Origin: Streptomyces maremycinicus
GTDB lineage: Bacteria > Actinomycetota > Actinomycetes > Streptomycetales > Streptomycetaceae
NCBI RefSeq assembly: GCF_001184025.1
Contig: NZ_BBYG01000013.1
Coordinates: 186,001-250,000 of the forward strand
Length of the DNA stretch: 64,000 bases
Reading direction: 5' to 3'
Shown here: positions 6,313 to 15,029 of the stretch, piece by piece
Position numbering within the stretch: the stretch's first letter is position 1
Layout: the number at the start of each line of letters is the position of its first letter
Program-made: the position numbers and the translations under genes
The notes under the pieces: model-generated
Seen by the model: only the letters and a program-made list of their open reading frames with translations
Database searches by the model: none
Told to the model about the DNA's origin: nothing

Positions 6313-8538
6313 TCAGGCGCGTACCAGTTCCCGGTCCTCGTCGCCGTCCCGGGACGAGGCGGCGTCGGCCGGGGTCCTCAGGCCCTCGCCCTCGACGTCC
6401 ACGTTGGGCAGGGCGCGGTCCAGCCACTTCGGCAGCCACCAGGCCTTCTTGCCGAGCAGCGCCAGCACCGCCGGCACGATCGCCATGCGCACGATGAACG
6501 CGTCGAAGAAGACGGCGATCGCGAGGCCGAAGCCGATCATCTTGATCATCGACTCGCTGGAGCTGATGAAGCCGCCGAAGACGGCCATCATGATGATCGC
6601 GGCGGCGGCCACCACCTTGGCGCTGTGCCGGAAGCCGGTGACGATGGCCTGGCTCGGGCTCTCGCCGTGGACGTACGCCTCCCGCATCCGGGTCACGAGG
6701 AACACCTCGTAGTCCATCGCGAGGCCGAAGACCACGCCGACCATGAAGATCGGCATCATCGACATGATCGGTCCGGTCTCCTCGACGCCGATCAGGCCGC
6801 CGAGCCAGCCCCACTGGAAGACCGCGACGACGGCGCCGAGCGCGGCGAGCACGCTGAGCAGGAAGCCGAGGGCCGCCTTCAGCGGGACCAGGATGGAGCG
6901 GAAGACCACGATCAGCAGCAGGAAGGCCAGGCCGACGACCAGGCCCAGGTACGGGATCAGCGCGTCGTTGAGCTTCTGCGAGAAGTCGATGTTCATCGCG
7001 GTGGTGCCGGTGACCAGCACCTGCGCGCCCGTGTCGGACCTGACCTCGATGCCCTGGTCACGGATGGCGTGCACCAGGTCCTCGGTCTGGGTCGAGGACG
7101 GCTTGGAGCCCGGGATCACGGTGATCGTGGCGGTGTCGCCGGCCTTGTTGAACATCGCCGGGGTGACGGTCGCGACGTCCTCCAGGCCCTTGATGCCGTC
7201 GGTCACCGTGGTGGCCGCCGCCTTGGGGTCGTCGCTGTTCCGCGCGTCGACCACGATCATCAGGGGGCCGTTGAACCCGGGGCCGAAGCCCTCCGACAGC
7301 AGGTCGTACGCCCGGCGCTGGGTCGTGGACGTCGGCTGCGAGCCGTCGTCCGGCAGCCCCAGCTCGAGCTGGGTGGCGGGCACGGCGATCGCGCCGAGAC
7401 CGACCACGCCGAGCAGCAGCACGGCGGCAGGGCGGCGGATCACGAAGCTCGCCCAGCGCACGCCCGGGCCGGGCTTGGCGGGCTTGCCCCGGCTGTCCTT
7501 CTCCGCGGCCGGCCGGCGCTTCTCCCCGGTGGCCCTGACCTTGCTCCCGGCGTAGCCGAGCAGCGCGGGGATCATGGTCAGCGCGATGAGGACGGCCACC
7601 ACGACCGTGCCCGCCGCCGCGAGGCCCATCTTGGTCAGCATCGGCACGTTGACGACGGCGAGGCCGGCAAGGGCGATCACGACCGTGAGGCCGGCGAAGA
7701 CCACCGCCGAGCCGGCGGTGCCGGTGGCGCGGCCGACCGCCTCCTCGCGGTCCCGGCCCTCGGCGAGTTCGCTGCGGTAGCGGGAGACGATGAACAGCGC
7801 GTAGTCGATACCGACCGCGAGGCCGATCATCAGCGCGAGGGTGGAGGTGGTGTCGCCGAGGTCGAGCGCCTTGGCGAGGGTGGTGATGGTGGAGACGCCG
7901 ATGCCGACACCGATGATCGCGGTCAGCAGCGGCAGTCCGGCCGCGACGAGCGAGCCCAGGGTGATGACGAGGACGACGGCGGCGATCGCGAGGCCGACGA
8001 CCTCGCCGACCGCACCGGGCTCGGCACCGGCCTGGAGGGCGTCGCCTCCGACGTCGACGGTCAGCCCCGTGGCCCGGGCCTCGTCGCCGGCCTTCTCGAG
8101 GGCGTCCCTGGTCGAGTCCGCCAGCTCCATGCCGGGGGCGTCGTACTTCACGGACGTGTAGGCGACCGTGCCGTCCTTGCTCACGGCGTCGGTCGTGAAG
8201 GGGTCGGTGACGGAGACGACCTCGGAGCCGTCGCCGAGCTCCTTGACGGTCTTCTCGACGGTCGCCCTGTTGGCGGCGTCCGTCATCTTCTGTCCGTCGG
8301 GCGCCTTGAAGACGATGCGCCCGGTCGCGCCGTCGGCGCTGGCACCGGGGAAGCGCTGTTCCAGCAGGTCGAAGGCCTTCTGGGCCTCGACGCCCGGAAT
8401 GGAGAAGGAGGTCGAGCCGGCGGCGGGCGCGGAGGCGGCGCCGACGCCGGCCAGGGTCAGCAGGGCCACCCATATGAGGGCGACGAAGTGGCGTCGCCTG
8501 AAGGCGAACCGGCCGAGTTTGTAAAGGAACGTGGCCAC
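6313..8538 (-). CDS. MMPL-family RND exporter
   Basis: A 741-residue polytopic membrane protein with two MMPL domains. It has an N-terminal helix (residues 14-34), a periplasmic-type loop to about 175, a first block of helices (about 178-335, with the conserved GLAVGIDYALFIVSRYR segment near 245), a second helix at about 370-390, a second external loop and a final helix block (about 530-700) with the paired GLAMDYEVFLVTRMREAY. The DY motifs in the central helices match proton-relay positions of MmpL proteins. Relatives export lipids, siderophores or antibiotics. It lies 123 bases downstream of a TetR gene on the same strand and is likely controlled by it. Substrate unknown. Confidence 0.93.
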   Translation of the reverse strand: MATFLYKLGRFAFRRRHFVALIWVALLTLAGVGAASAPAAGSTSFSIPGVEAQKAFDLLEQRFPGASADGATGRIVFKAPDGQKMTDAANRATVEKTVKELGDGSEVVSVTDPFTTDAVSKDGTVAYTSVKYDAPGMELADSTRDALEKAGDEARATGLTVDVGGDALQAGAEPGAVGEVVGLAIAAVVLVITLGSLVAAGLPLLTAIIGVGIGVSTITTLAKALDLGDTTSTLALMIGLAVGIDYALFIVSRYRSELAEGRDREEAVGRATGTAGSAVVFAGLTVVIALAGLAVVNVPMLTKMGLAAAGTVVVAVLIALTMIPALLGYAGSKVRATGEKRRPAAEKDSRGKPAKPGPGVRWASFVIRRPAAVLLLGVVGLGAIAVPATQLELGLPDDGSQPTSTTQRRAYDLLSEGFGPGFNGPLMIVVDARNSDDPKAAATTVTDGIKGLEDVATVTPAMFNKAGDTATITVIPGSKPSSTQTEDLVHAIRDQGIEVRSDTGAQVLVTGTTAMNIDFSQKLNDALIPYLGLVVGLAFLLLIVVFRSILVPLKAALGFLLSVLAALGAVVAVFQWGWLGGLIGVEETGPIMSMMPIFMVGVVFGLAMDYEVFLVTRMREAYVHGESPSQAIVTGFRHSAKVVAAAAIIMMAVFGGFISSSESMIKMIGFGLAIAVFFDAFIVRMAIVPAVLALLGKKAWWLPKWLDRALPNVDVEGEGLRTPADAASSRDGDEDRELVRA

Positions 8539-8577
8539 GGAGGCGTACTCCCGGTCAGGTCGTGTAGGTGCAGGGCA

Positions 8578-8591
8578 GGGTTGACCAACCC
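8578..8591. promoter_or_regulatory. Short inverted repeat between tetR and the MMPL gene
   Basis: GGGTTG and CAACCC arms separated by two bases lie about 40 bases upstream of the MMPL start. It could be an operator for the adjacent TetR protein, but it differs from the palindrome upstream of tetR at 9340, so the assignment is weak. Confidence 0.3.
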
Positions 8592-8661
8592 GGCGGGAAG
8601 CAGGGGTGATCGGCCCGACGACGTGAGCGGTGACGTCAGGATGGGCGGACCGTGGGGACGG

Positions 8662-9267
8662 TCAGGGGGTGGTGGAGACGCCGAGGGCGGGGAGGACGAC
8701 GGCGTCGATGTACGAGAGGAGGAAGGCCTGTGTCGGCGGTTGTTCGTCGAGCATGGTGCGGGCGGCGAACGCGCCGATCATCATGTGCGGCACGAAGTCG
8801 ATGGCCGGGTTGTCCGCACGGATCTCGCCCCGGTCGATCGCCCTCCGGAGCACACTGCGGAACTCCGCCATCTCCGGCTCGACGAGATGTTCCTTGAACG
8901 CCCGCAGGAGGTCCGGGCTGCCATGGATCGCCATGGCCAGTCCTCGCATCAGCGCGGAGTTCTGTTCCATCTCGCAGTCGTCGGAACGCATCGTGAGGGC
9001 GTGCAGGTCGCCTCGGAGCGATCCGGTGTCGACACCGCCGCCCGCGGCGCCCGGCTTGTCGTGCCGTACCGCCTTGGCCACCAGCTCGGCCTTGCCGCCC
9101 CACTGGCGGTAGAGCGTCGCCTTGCTGGACCGGGTGCGGGTCGCCACGGCGTCCATGGTGAGGGCGTCGTAGCCGACCTCACGGAGCAGGTCGAGCACGG
9201 CCCGGTACAGCTCGGCCTCGCGCTCGGGCGTGATGCGACTGCGACGCGCCGTTGCGATCTCAGTCAT
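8662..9267 (-). CDS. TetR-family regulator next to the MMPL exporter
   Basis: A 201-residue regulator. The N-terminal helix-turn-helix covers about 15-60, with ALTMDAVATRTRSSKATLYR as the core and WGGKAELVAKAV following, a clear TetR signature. The C-terminal ligand-binding domain contains HMMIGAFAARTMLDEQPPT. The ATG at 9267 has an AAGGTGAG ribosome binding site; the longer frame to 9315 is not supported. The gene sits directly upstream of the exporter, in the same orientation, and a 15-bp palindrome lies about 75 bases upstream of its start. Autoregulation and control of the exporter are inferred. Confidence 0.92.
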   Translation of the reverse strand: MTEIATARRSRITPEREAELYRAVLDLLREVGYDALTMDAVATRTRSSKATLYRQWGGKAELVAKAVRHDKPGAAGGGVDTGSLRGDLHALTMRSDDCEMEQNSALMRGLAMAIHGSPDLLRAFKEHLVEPEMAEFRSVLRRAIDRGEIRADNPAIDFVPHMMIGAFAARTMLDEQPPTQAFLLSYIDAVVLPALGVSTTP

Positions 9268-9339
9268 GCCACTCACCTTCCGGCCCCGTCGTCGCCAACT
9301 CGTCTCGTACACCATGAAGATACCCCGAGGATCAGCGAA

Positions 9340-9354
9340 ACGAAACCGTTTCGT
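9340..9354. promoter_or_regulatory. Palindrome ACGAAACCGTTTCGT, candidate TetR operator
   Basis: Perfect 7-1-7 inverted repeat located between the tetR start (9267, minus) and the tricorn gene (9449, plus). Its size and symmetry are typical of TetR operators. An extra overlapping GCGAAACG half-site lies at its left edge. Confidence 0.55.
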
Positions 9355-9389
9355 ACGTGTGCTGGCTCACGAAGGTGAAGAGCGCATAA

Positions 9390-9432
9390 GGCGAAAGGGT
9401 CCCGGCACATAAGTTGCCCGGCCCCTTTCGCC
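9390..9432 (+). other. Long hairpin in the tricorn leader
   Basis: GGCGAAAGGG at about 9390-9399 pairs perfectly with CCCTTTCGCC at about 9423-9432, and inner CCGG/CCGG arms extend the stem with small bulges. The hairpin ends about 16 bases before the start codon of the tricorn gene and would be in its transcript if transcription begins upstream. It has no following T-run. It could be a leader structure affecting translation or an intrinsic terminator for upstream read-through. Confidence 0.5.
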
Positions 9433-9448
9433 GGAAAAGCATGGGGAG

Positions 9449-12400
9449 GTGAGCTATCTGCGTCTGCCCCACCTCAGTGGTGACCTGCTGTGCTTCGTGG
9501 CCGAGGACGACCTCTGGCTGGCCCCCCTGGACGACCCCGGCCGCGCCTGGCGGCTCACCGTCGACCGCACCAAGGCCGGACACCCCCGGTTCTCCCCCGA
9601 CGGAACCCTGATCGCGTACACGAGCTGGCGCAGCCTCGTCCCGGAGATCCATCTGGTCCCGGTGGCCGGCGGACCGGGACGGCGGCTGACGTACTGGGGC
9701 AGCTCCGACACCCAGGTCCGCGGCTGGACACCCCCCGACCAGGACGGGAAAAGCGACCTCCTCGCCGTCACCTCCCACGGCGAGCCCTTCTCCTACTTCA
9801 CCTGGGCCTACAAGGTGCCCACCGACGGCGCCCCCGGCCGCAAGCTCCCCTGGGGCCCGGTCTCCGACCTCCAGACCGCCGACATCGACGGCGAACACAG
9901 GACCCTCCTGCTCACCGGCACCCCGCCGCACGAACCCGCCGCCTGGAAGCGCTACCGGGGCGGCGCGACCGGCCGCCTGTGGCTGCACGGACAGCGCCTC
10001 CTCGCGGACCTCGACGGCCATCTGCACTCCCCCCTCTTCGTCGGCGGACGGATCGCCTTCCTCTCCGACCACGAGGGCGTCGGCAACCTCTACTCCTGCG
10101 CCCAGGACGGCTCCGACCTGCGCCGGCACACCGACCACGACGCCTTCTACGCCCGGCACGCCTCCAGCGACGGCACCCGGGTGGTGTACCAGTGCGCCGG
10201 GGACCTGTGGATCGTCGACGACCTCGCCGCCGACTCCCGGCCGCGCCGGATCGACGTACGGCTCGGCGGACCGCGCGCGGGGCGGCGGCCGTACCAGATC
10301 CCCGCCGCCCAGCACGTGGACGGCATCTCCGTCGACGAGACGGGACGGGCGAGCGCCGTCGTCGTGCGCGGCAGCCTGTACTGGCTGACGCACCGCGACG
10401 GCCCCGCCCGGACGATCACCGACACCCCCGGCGTACGGGTGCGGCTGCCGGAGATGCTCGGCTCGGGCGGCCGGATCGCCTATGTGACCGACGCGGACGG
10501 CGAGGACGCCGTCGAGATCGCGCGGCTGCCCCGGGCCACCGGCGACCGGGCGCCCCGGAGGCTGGCCTCGGGGCGGCTCGGGCGGGTGCTGGAGATGGTG
10601 TCCGACCCCGACGGCGAGCGGCTCGCCGTCGCCTCGCACGACGGACGGCTGCTCCTCATCACCGTGTCCGACGACGACCTCGGCGTGTCCGACGCCCTCG
10701 GAGACGACATCGGAGACGACAACGGCGACGACAACACCGGGGCCGGCGACGCGGACCCGGCGGACACGGCCGACGCGGACCCGGGCGCGGCGGACCCCGA
10801 CGGCACGGACTCCGGCGGCGCGGGCCGGGACGGCGCGGTCACCGAGCTGATCTCGTCGGTCAACGGGCCCGTGCGGGACCTGGCCTTCTCCCCCGACGGA
10901 AGCTGGCTGACCTGGTCGCATCCGGGGATCGGCCGGTCGCTGCGGCAGATCAAGATGGCCCGCATGAAGGACCGGCTCATCGTGGACGTCACCAACGGCC
11001 GCTTCGAGGACGAGAACCCGGTGTTCACCAGGGACGGCCGCTACCTGGCCTTCCTCTCCTGGCGCGGCTTCGACCCGGTGTACGACGTGCACACCGGCGA
11101 CCTGTCGTTCCCGCTGGGCTGCCGCCCCTACCTGGTGCCGCTGTCGTCGGCGACCCCCTCCCCCTTCGCCCTGACCCCGGAGGGCCGGCCCGCCGCCGGA
11201 GGCCTGGACCCGGTGGAGGACGACGAGGCCGGCGACGGAACCGTGACCGTCGAGGTCGAGGGCCTGGAGAGCCGCGTCACCCCCTTCCCGGTCCCGGCGT
11301 CCAAGTACTCGGCGCTCTATCCGGTGGCGGGCGGCGGCCTGGTGTGGCTGCGCTGGCCGATCTCCGGCGCGCTGGGCGAGACCTTCGCGAACCCGGACGA
11401 CACCAGCGGCCGGCCGACGCTCGAACACTTCAACATCAGCAAGGCGAAGAAGTCCGAACTCGTCGACCACCTCGACTGGTTCGCGCTCAGCGGGGACGGC
11501 TCCCGGCTGGTCGTCGTCGACGAGGGCGACCTGCGGGCGGTGCCGTCGGCGGAGTCCGGCGACCTGGACTCCACGGTCTGGATCGACCTGCGCCGCATCC
11601 TGCACGAGGTGGACCCGGGCGCCGAGTGGCGCCAGTCGTACGAGGAGGCCGGGCGGCTGATCCGCGCCTACTTCTGGGACCCGGGGATGTGCGGCGTCGA
11701 CTGGGACGCGGTCCTGGACCAGTACCGGCCGCTGGTCGAACGGGTCGCGTCACCCGACGAGTTCGCGGATCTGCTGCGCGAGGTGCTGGGCGAGCTGGGT
11801 ACCTCCCACGCCTACGTCTCCGCCGCCCGCCGCAACGAGGGCCCGCCGCACTACCAGCGCCTCCAGGGCCTGCTGGGCGCCAACCTCGTCCACCGGGAGG
11901 CCGGTTGGACGGTCCGGCGGATCCTGCCCGGCGACTCCTCCGACTCCAAGGCGCGTTCCCCGCTGGCCGGGACCGGCATCCGGGAGGGCGCGGTCCTCAC
12001 GCACGTGGACGGACGCCCCGTCGACCCGGTGACCGGCCCGTATCCGCTCCTCGCCGGCGCGGGCGGCACCACCGTCGAACTCACCTTCACCCCGGCCCAG
12101 GGCGAACCGGGCCGTCCGCGCCGGGTGGCCGTGGTCCCGCTCACCGACGAACGCCCGCTGCGCTACCAGGACTGGGTGGCCAAACGACGGGCCGTGGTAC
12201 ACGAGTTGAGCGGTGGCCGGTGCGGCTATCTGCACATCCCCGACATGGGCGGTTCGGGCTGGGCCCAGTTCAACCGCGACCTGCGCATGGAGGTGTCCAG
12301 GCCGGCGCTGCTCGTGGACGTGCGCGGCAACGCGGGCGGCCACATCAGCGAGCTGGTGGTGGAGAAACTGACGCGCACGATCCTGGGCTGGGACCTCACC

Positions 12401-12850
12401 CGCGACGCCCAGCCGGTGTCGTACGCCTCGAACGCGCCGAGGGGCCCGGTGGTCGCCCTCGCCGACGAGGCGACGTCCTCGGACGGCGACATGATCACGG
12501 CCGCCTTCAAGCTGCTCAAGCTGGGCCCGGTGGTCGGCCAGCGCACCTGGGGCGGTGTGGTCGGCATGACCGGCCGCCACCAGCTCGGCGACGGCACGGT
12601 GATCACCGTCCCGATGAACGCCGCCTGGTTCGACGCGTACGGCTGGTCCGTGGAGAACAGGGGCGTCACGCCCGACCTGGAGGTGCTGCGCACCCCGCTC
12701 GACTGGGCCGAGGGCCGCCACGCCCAACTCGACGACGCCGTACGGCTGGCACTGGACCTGCTCGCCACCCGCCCCCCGGCGACCCCGCCGACCTACGACG
12801 ACGTCCCCGACCGCTCCCGGCCCCGACTGCCGCCCCGCAAAGGGCTCTAG
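9449..12850 (+). CDS. Tricorn protease homologue (S41 family)
   Basis: A 1133-residue cytosolic peptidase that in archaea trims proteasome products. The N-terminal 600 residues form two beta-propellers (repeated WRL/FSPDGTLIAY-type blades such as FSPDGSWLTWSHPG near 480). They are followed by the C1 helical domain, a PDZ domain (about 830-900) and the C2 protease core. Catalytic candidates follow the tricorn tetrad: Ser-His in LGTSHAYV (about 786-787), the nucleophile Ser in ATSSDGDMI (about 1009-1010) and Glu in VENRGVTPD (about 1068). Residues about 410-460 are an Asp/Gly/Ala-rich insert in the second propeller. GTG 9449 is the only usable start, since a TAA lies in frame at 9410, but the GGGGAGG sequence overlaps it instead of preceding it. 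Confidence 0.93.
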   Translation: MSYLRLPHLSGDLLCFVAEDDLWLAPLDDPGRAWRLTVDRTKAGHPRFSPDGTLIAYTSWRSLVPEIHLVPVAGGPGRRLTYWGSSDTQVRGWTPPDQDGKSDLLAVTSHGEPFSYFTWAYKVPTDGAPGRKLPWGPVSDLQTADIDGEHRTLLLTGTPPHEPAAWKRYRGGATGRLWLHGQRLLADLDGHLHSPLFVGGRIAFLSDHEGVGNLYSCAQDGSDLRRHTDHDAFYARHASSDGTRVVYQCAGDLWIVDDLAADSRPRRIDVRLGGPRAGRRPYQIPAAQHVDGISVDETGRASAVVVRGSLYWLTHRDGPARTITDTPGVRVRLPEMLGSGGRIAYVTDADGEDAVEIARLPRATGDRAPRRLASGRLGRVLEMVSDPDGERLAVASHDGRLLLITVSDDDLGVSDALGDDIGDDNGDDNTGAGDADPADTADADPGAADPDGTDSGGAGRDGAVTELISSVNGPVRDLAFSPDGSWLTWSHPGIGRSLRQIKMARMKDRLIVDVTNGRFEDENPVFTRDGRYLAFLSWRGFDPVYDVHTGDLSFPLGCRPYLVPLSSATPSPFALTPEGRPAAGGLDPVEDDEAGDGTVTVEVEGLESRVTPFPVPASKYSALYPVAGGGLVWLRWPISGALGETFANPDDTSGRPTLEHFNISKAKKSELVDHLDWFALSGDGSRLVVVDEGDLRAVPSAESGDLDSTVWIDLRRILHEVDPGAEWRQSYEEAGRLIRAYFWDPGMCGVDWDAVLDQYRPLVERVASPDEFADLLREVLGELGTSHAYVSAARRNEGPPHYQRLQGLLGANLVHREAGWTVRRILPGDSSDSKARSPLAGTGIREGAVLTHVDGRPVDPVTGPYPLLAGAGGTTVELTFTPAQGEPGRPRRVAVVPLTDERPLRYQDWVAKRRAVVHELSGGRCGYLHIPDMGGSGWAQFNRDLRMEVSRPALLVDVRGNAGGHISELVVEKLTRTILGWDLTRDAQPVSYASNAPRGPVVALADEATSSDGDMITAAFKLLKLGPVVGQRTWGGVVGMTGRHQLGDGTVITVPMNAAWFDAYGWSVENRGVTPDLEVLRTPLDWAEGRHAQLDDAVRLALDLLATRPPATPPTYDDVPDRSRPRLPPRKGL

Positions 12851-12874
12851 AGGCAGGCACGGCCCAACGGGGCA

Positions 12875-12902
12875 GGGCGCCCTCCTGGAAGGGAGGGCGC
12901 CC
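12875..12902. terminator. Bidirectional hairpin between tricorn and the PGER protein
   Basis: GGGCGCCCTCC at 12875-12885 and GGAGGGCGCCC at 12892-12902 form an 11-bp perfect stem with a six-base loop. It sits between two convergent genes and probably terminates both. There is no U-tract, as is common in Streptomyces. Confidence 0.75.
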
Positions 12903-12928
12903 CACGTCGTCGCGCAGACCGCGTCCGG

Positions 12929-13180
12929 CTAGAAGTCCTGGCCGATACGGTCGTCGTCGCGCCGCATGCGCTCGGTGTCCTGGCCGGGACGCTGGCCGGA
13001 ACGCTCCCCGGGCCGCTCGCCGGGACGCTCACCGGCCCGCTCGCCCGGACGCTCACCGGGACGCTCGCCCGGACGCTGCTTGCCGCGCTGCTGCGCCTGC
13101 TCCTTGGCCTGCCCGACCTTCTGCTTGGCCTGCTGCTTGATGTGCTCGGACTGGTCCTGGAACTTGTCCTTCATGCCCAT
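12929..13180 (-). CDS. Small hydrophilic protein with PGER repeats
   Basis: An 83-residue protein. The first 35 residues form a Lys/Gln-rich amphipathic helix (FQDQSEHIKQQAKQKVGQAK) resembling CsbD-like stress proteins. Residues 36-66 are seven tandem copies of a four-residue PGER unit (variants AGER, SGQR). The end is acidic and basic mixed (DTERMRRDDDRIGQDF). An AGGAG site lies about ten bases before the ATG at 13180. No membrane segment or signal is present. It may be a disordered stress or nucleic-acid-associated protein; function is unknown. The CsbD relation is suggestive only. Confidence 0.7.
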   Translation of the reverse strand: MGMKDKFQDQSEHIKQQAKQKVGQAKEQAQQRGKQRPGERPGERPGERAGERPGERPGERSGQRPGQDTERMRRDDDRIGQDF

Positions 13181-13272
13181 GTGGGTTCACTCCTGTAGGA
13201 GATGAGGGGGGTTGGGGCCCCTTGGTGGGGCCTCGACCAGATTCACACGGGCGATCACGGCGCGCATCTCGA

Positions 13273-14157
13273 TCACTTACGCTGCGTAGCCCTCGCCTGT
13301 TCGTCGGCGGAACCGCCCGCGCCCACCAGCCCGGTCCGCATCCCGTGCAGCCGGGGCGCGAACCGCTTCATCTCGCGCTGGCCCACCGTCCCGATGAGCG
13401 CGGGCAGATAGCCGCGCACCCCCTGCATCCCGCGCAGCCACCACTGCCCGTACACATGCGACGAGCGCCGTTCTATCCCGGCCACGATCCGGTCGACGGC
13501 CGGCCCCAGCGGGTACGTCTTGTTCGACGGCCACGGCAGCCGCTGCCTCAACTCCCGCATCACCTCGTCCTGATCGGCGCCGCGCACCATGTCCGTGTCG
13601 GTCCACGACAGGTAGCCGACACCGACGCGGACACCCTGGTGACCCACCTCGGCGCGCAGGCTGTGCGCGTACGCCTCCACGCCCGACTTGGACGCGCAGT
13701 AGGCGGTCATCATCGGCGCCGGGGTGATCGCGGCGAGCGAGGCGATCTGGAGCAGGTAGCCGCGGCTCTCCCGCAGCAGCGGCAGGAAGGCGCGGGCCGT
13801 GACCGCCGAGCCGATCAGGTTGACCTCGATGACCCGGCGCCAGGCCTCCGGGTCGGAGTCGGCGAACGGACCGCCGTTGGCGACACCGGCGTTGGCGACC
13901 ACGATGTCCACCTTGCCGAAGCGCTCCTTCACCTCCGCCGCGACCCGGGCCATCGCCTCGTGGTCGGTGACGTCGGCGTACCAGTGGTCGCTGTCGCTGT
14001 GCAGTCGCTCGGAGACCTGCTTGAGCGCGTCCGGCTCCAGGCCGACCAGCGCCACCTTCACCCCGCGCGCGGACAGCTTGCGCGCGAGCAGCTCCCCGAC
14101 GCCCCGCGCGGCCCCGGTCACGACGGCGACCCGTCCTTCGAGACTGACCCTGCTCAT
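13273..14157 (-). CDS. Short-chain dehydrogenase/reductase
   Basis: A 294-residue SDR. The cofactor motif TGAARGVG is at about 14-21, NAG within VVANAGVANG at about 90, the catalytic Ser in LLQIASLAAITPAP (about 142) and the YxxxK as YCASK (about 155-159). The C-terminus, after about 240, is an extra 50-residue extension (WWLRGMQGVRGYLPALIGTV) seen in SDRs that accompany flavin monooxygenases. The ATG at 14157 overlaps the upstream hydrolase stop as ATGA, so it is the third gene of a coupled operon. It probably oxidises or reduces an alcohol/ketone in the same pathway as the monooxygenase. Substrate unknown. Confidence 0.92.
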   Translation of the reverse strand: MSRVSLEGRVAVVTGAARGVGELLARKLSARGVKVALVGLEPDALKQVSERLHSDSDHWYADVTDHEAMARVAAEVKERFGKVDIVVANAGVANGGPFADSDPEAWRRVIEVNLIGSAVTARAFLPLLRESRGYLLQIASLAAITPAPMMTAYCASKSGVEAYAHSLRAEVGHQGVRVGVGYLSWTDTDMVRGADQDEVMRELRQRLPWPSNKTYPLGPAVDRIVAGIERRSSHVYGQWWLRGMQGVRGYLPALIGTVGQREMKRFAPRLHGMRTGLVGAGGSADEQARATQRK

Positions 14158-15029
14158 GCGCCCTCCTTCAACTGTGCGTACGTGGTGACGAGTTCCCGGA
14201 TCCGGCCGGTGACCAGGTCGGGTGCCTCGACCGGCGTCATGTGGCCGAGGCCGGGCAGTTCGGTGAGGCCGACGCAGTGCGGGAGGGCGGCGGCGATCCG
14301 GCGGGCGTGCACCGGCGGGGTGAGCCGGTCGCCGGTGCCCACGATCACCGCCGTGGGCACCCGCAACTCCCGTACTCCGTGCTCGAGATCGAGCAGGTTC
14401 AGCACGTGCGACCAGGTGTGCCGCACCGCGCGCGGGCAGGCGTGCACGATACGGGCGCACGCGTCCACCATGTGCGGGGCGGAACCGGCCCCCATCGTCG
14501 CGTACTTGAGGATCCGCTTCGCGACCGGCGTGACCGGCCCCAGGGGCGCCCTCGACCCGAGGATGTGCCGGGTCAGCCAGGTCCGCAGCGGACCGGGGCG
14601 CAGGGGCAGGACGGTCGACTCGGCGACCAGTCCCGAAGCGCCGGTGCTGCACAGCAGGACGGCCGCCGTGTGCTCCTGGAAGACGTCCCTGGCGGCCGCC
14701 GCCAGCACCGTCATGCCGCCCATGGAGTGCCCGGCGATCACCGCCTTCTCGCCGGGCGCCAGCGTCGCGGCGAGGACCGCTTCCAGGTCGTCGGCCAGGG
14801 TGTCGGTGCTGCACGCCGGGCTCGGCCGGGTGCGCCCGTGTCCGCGCTGGTCGTAGGCGATCACCCGGTGATCGGCCGCGAGGTCGCGGATCTGGGCCGC
14901 CCAGAACGCGGTCGAGCAGGTCCAGCCGTGCGCGAGGACGACGGCGGGCCCGGTCTCGGGGCCGTGGACCTCGACGTGCAGGAGTGTGCCGTCGGCGGAG
15001 ACGGCGGTGAGCTCGCGGACGGAGGTCAT
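14154..15029 (-). CDS. Alpha/beta hydrolase (ester-cleaving candidate)
   Basis: A 291-residue alpha/beta hydrolase. The oxyanion region is LAHGWTCST (about 33-41), the nucleophile elbow is GHSMGG (about 99-104), and the acid and His are expected in VGTGDRLTPP (about 228-237) and GLGHMTPVE (about 256-264). The ATG at 15029 overlaps the monooxygenase stop (15026-15029) and its own stop overlaps the SDR start, so all three are translated together. In Baeyer-Villiger pathways an esterase hydrolyses the ester or lactone made by the monooxygenase, and this gene fits that step. No signal peptide is visible. Confidence 0.9.
   Translation of the reverse strand: MTSVRELTAVSADGTLLHVEVHGPETGPAVVLAHGWTCSTAFWAAQIRDLAADHRVIAYDQRGHGRTRPSPACSTDTLADDLEAVLAATLAPGEKAVIAGHSMGGMTVLAAAARDVFQEHTAAVLLCSTGASGLVAESTVLPLRPGPLRTWLTRHILGSRAPLGPVTPVAKRILKYATMGAGSAPHMVDACARIVHACPRAVRHTWSHVLNLLDLEHGVRELRVPTAVIVGTGDRLTPPVHARRIAAALPHCVGLTELPGLGHMTPVEAPDLVTGRIRELVTTYAQLKEGA

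Noticed and set aside
6190-9378. Very long plus-strand ORF (1062 residues) opposite the MMPL gene
   Set aside because: It is the antisense shadow of the MMPL and TetR genes: composition is Arg/Asp/Gly-biased, no domain is seen, and G/C-rich third positions follow the minus strand.
9332-11605. 757-residue minus-strand ORF opposite tricorn
   Set aside because: Shadow of the tricorn coding frame; Val/Gly/Arg-rich with no recognisable domain.
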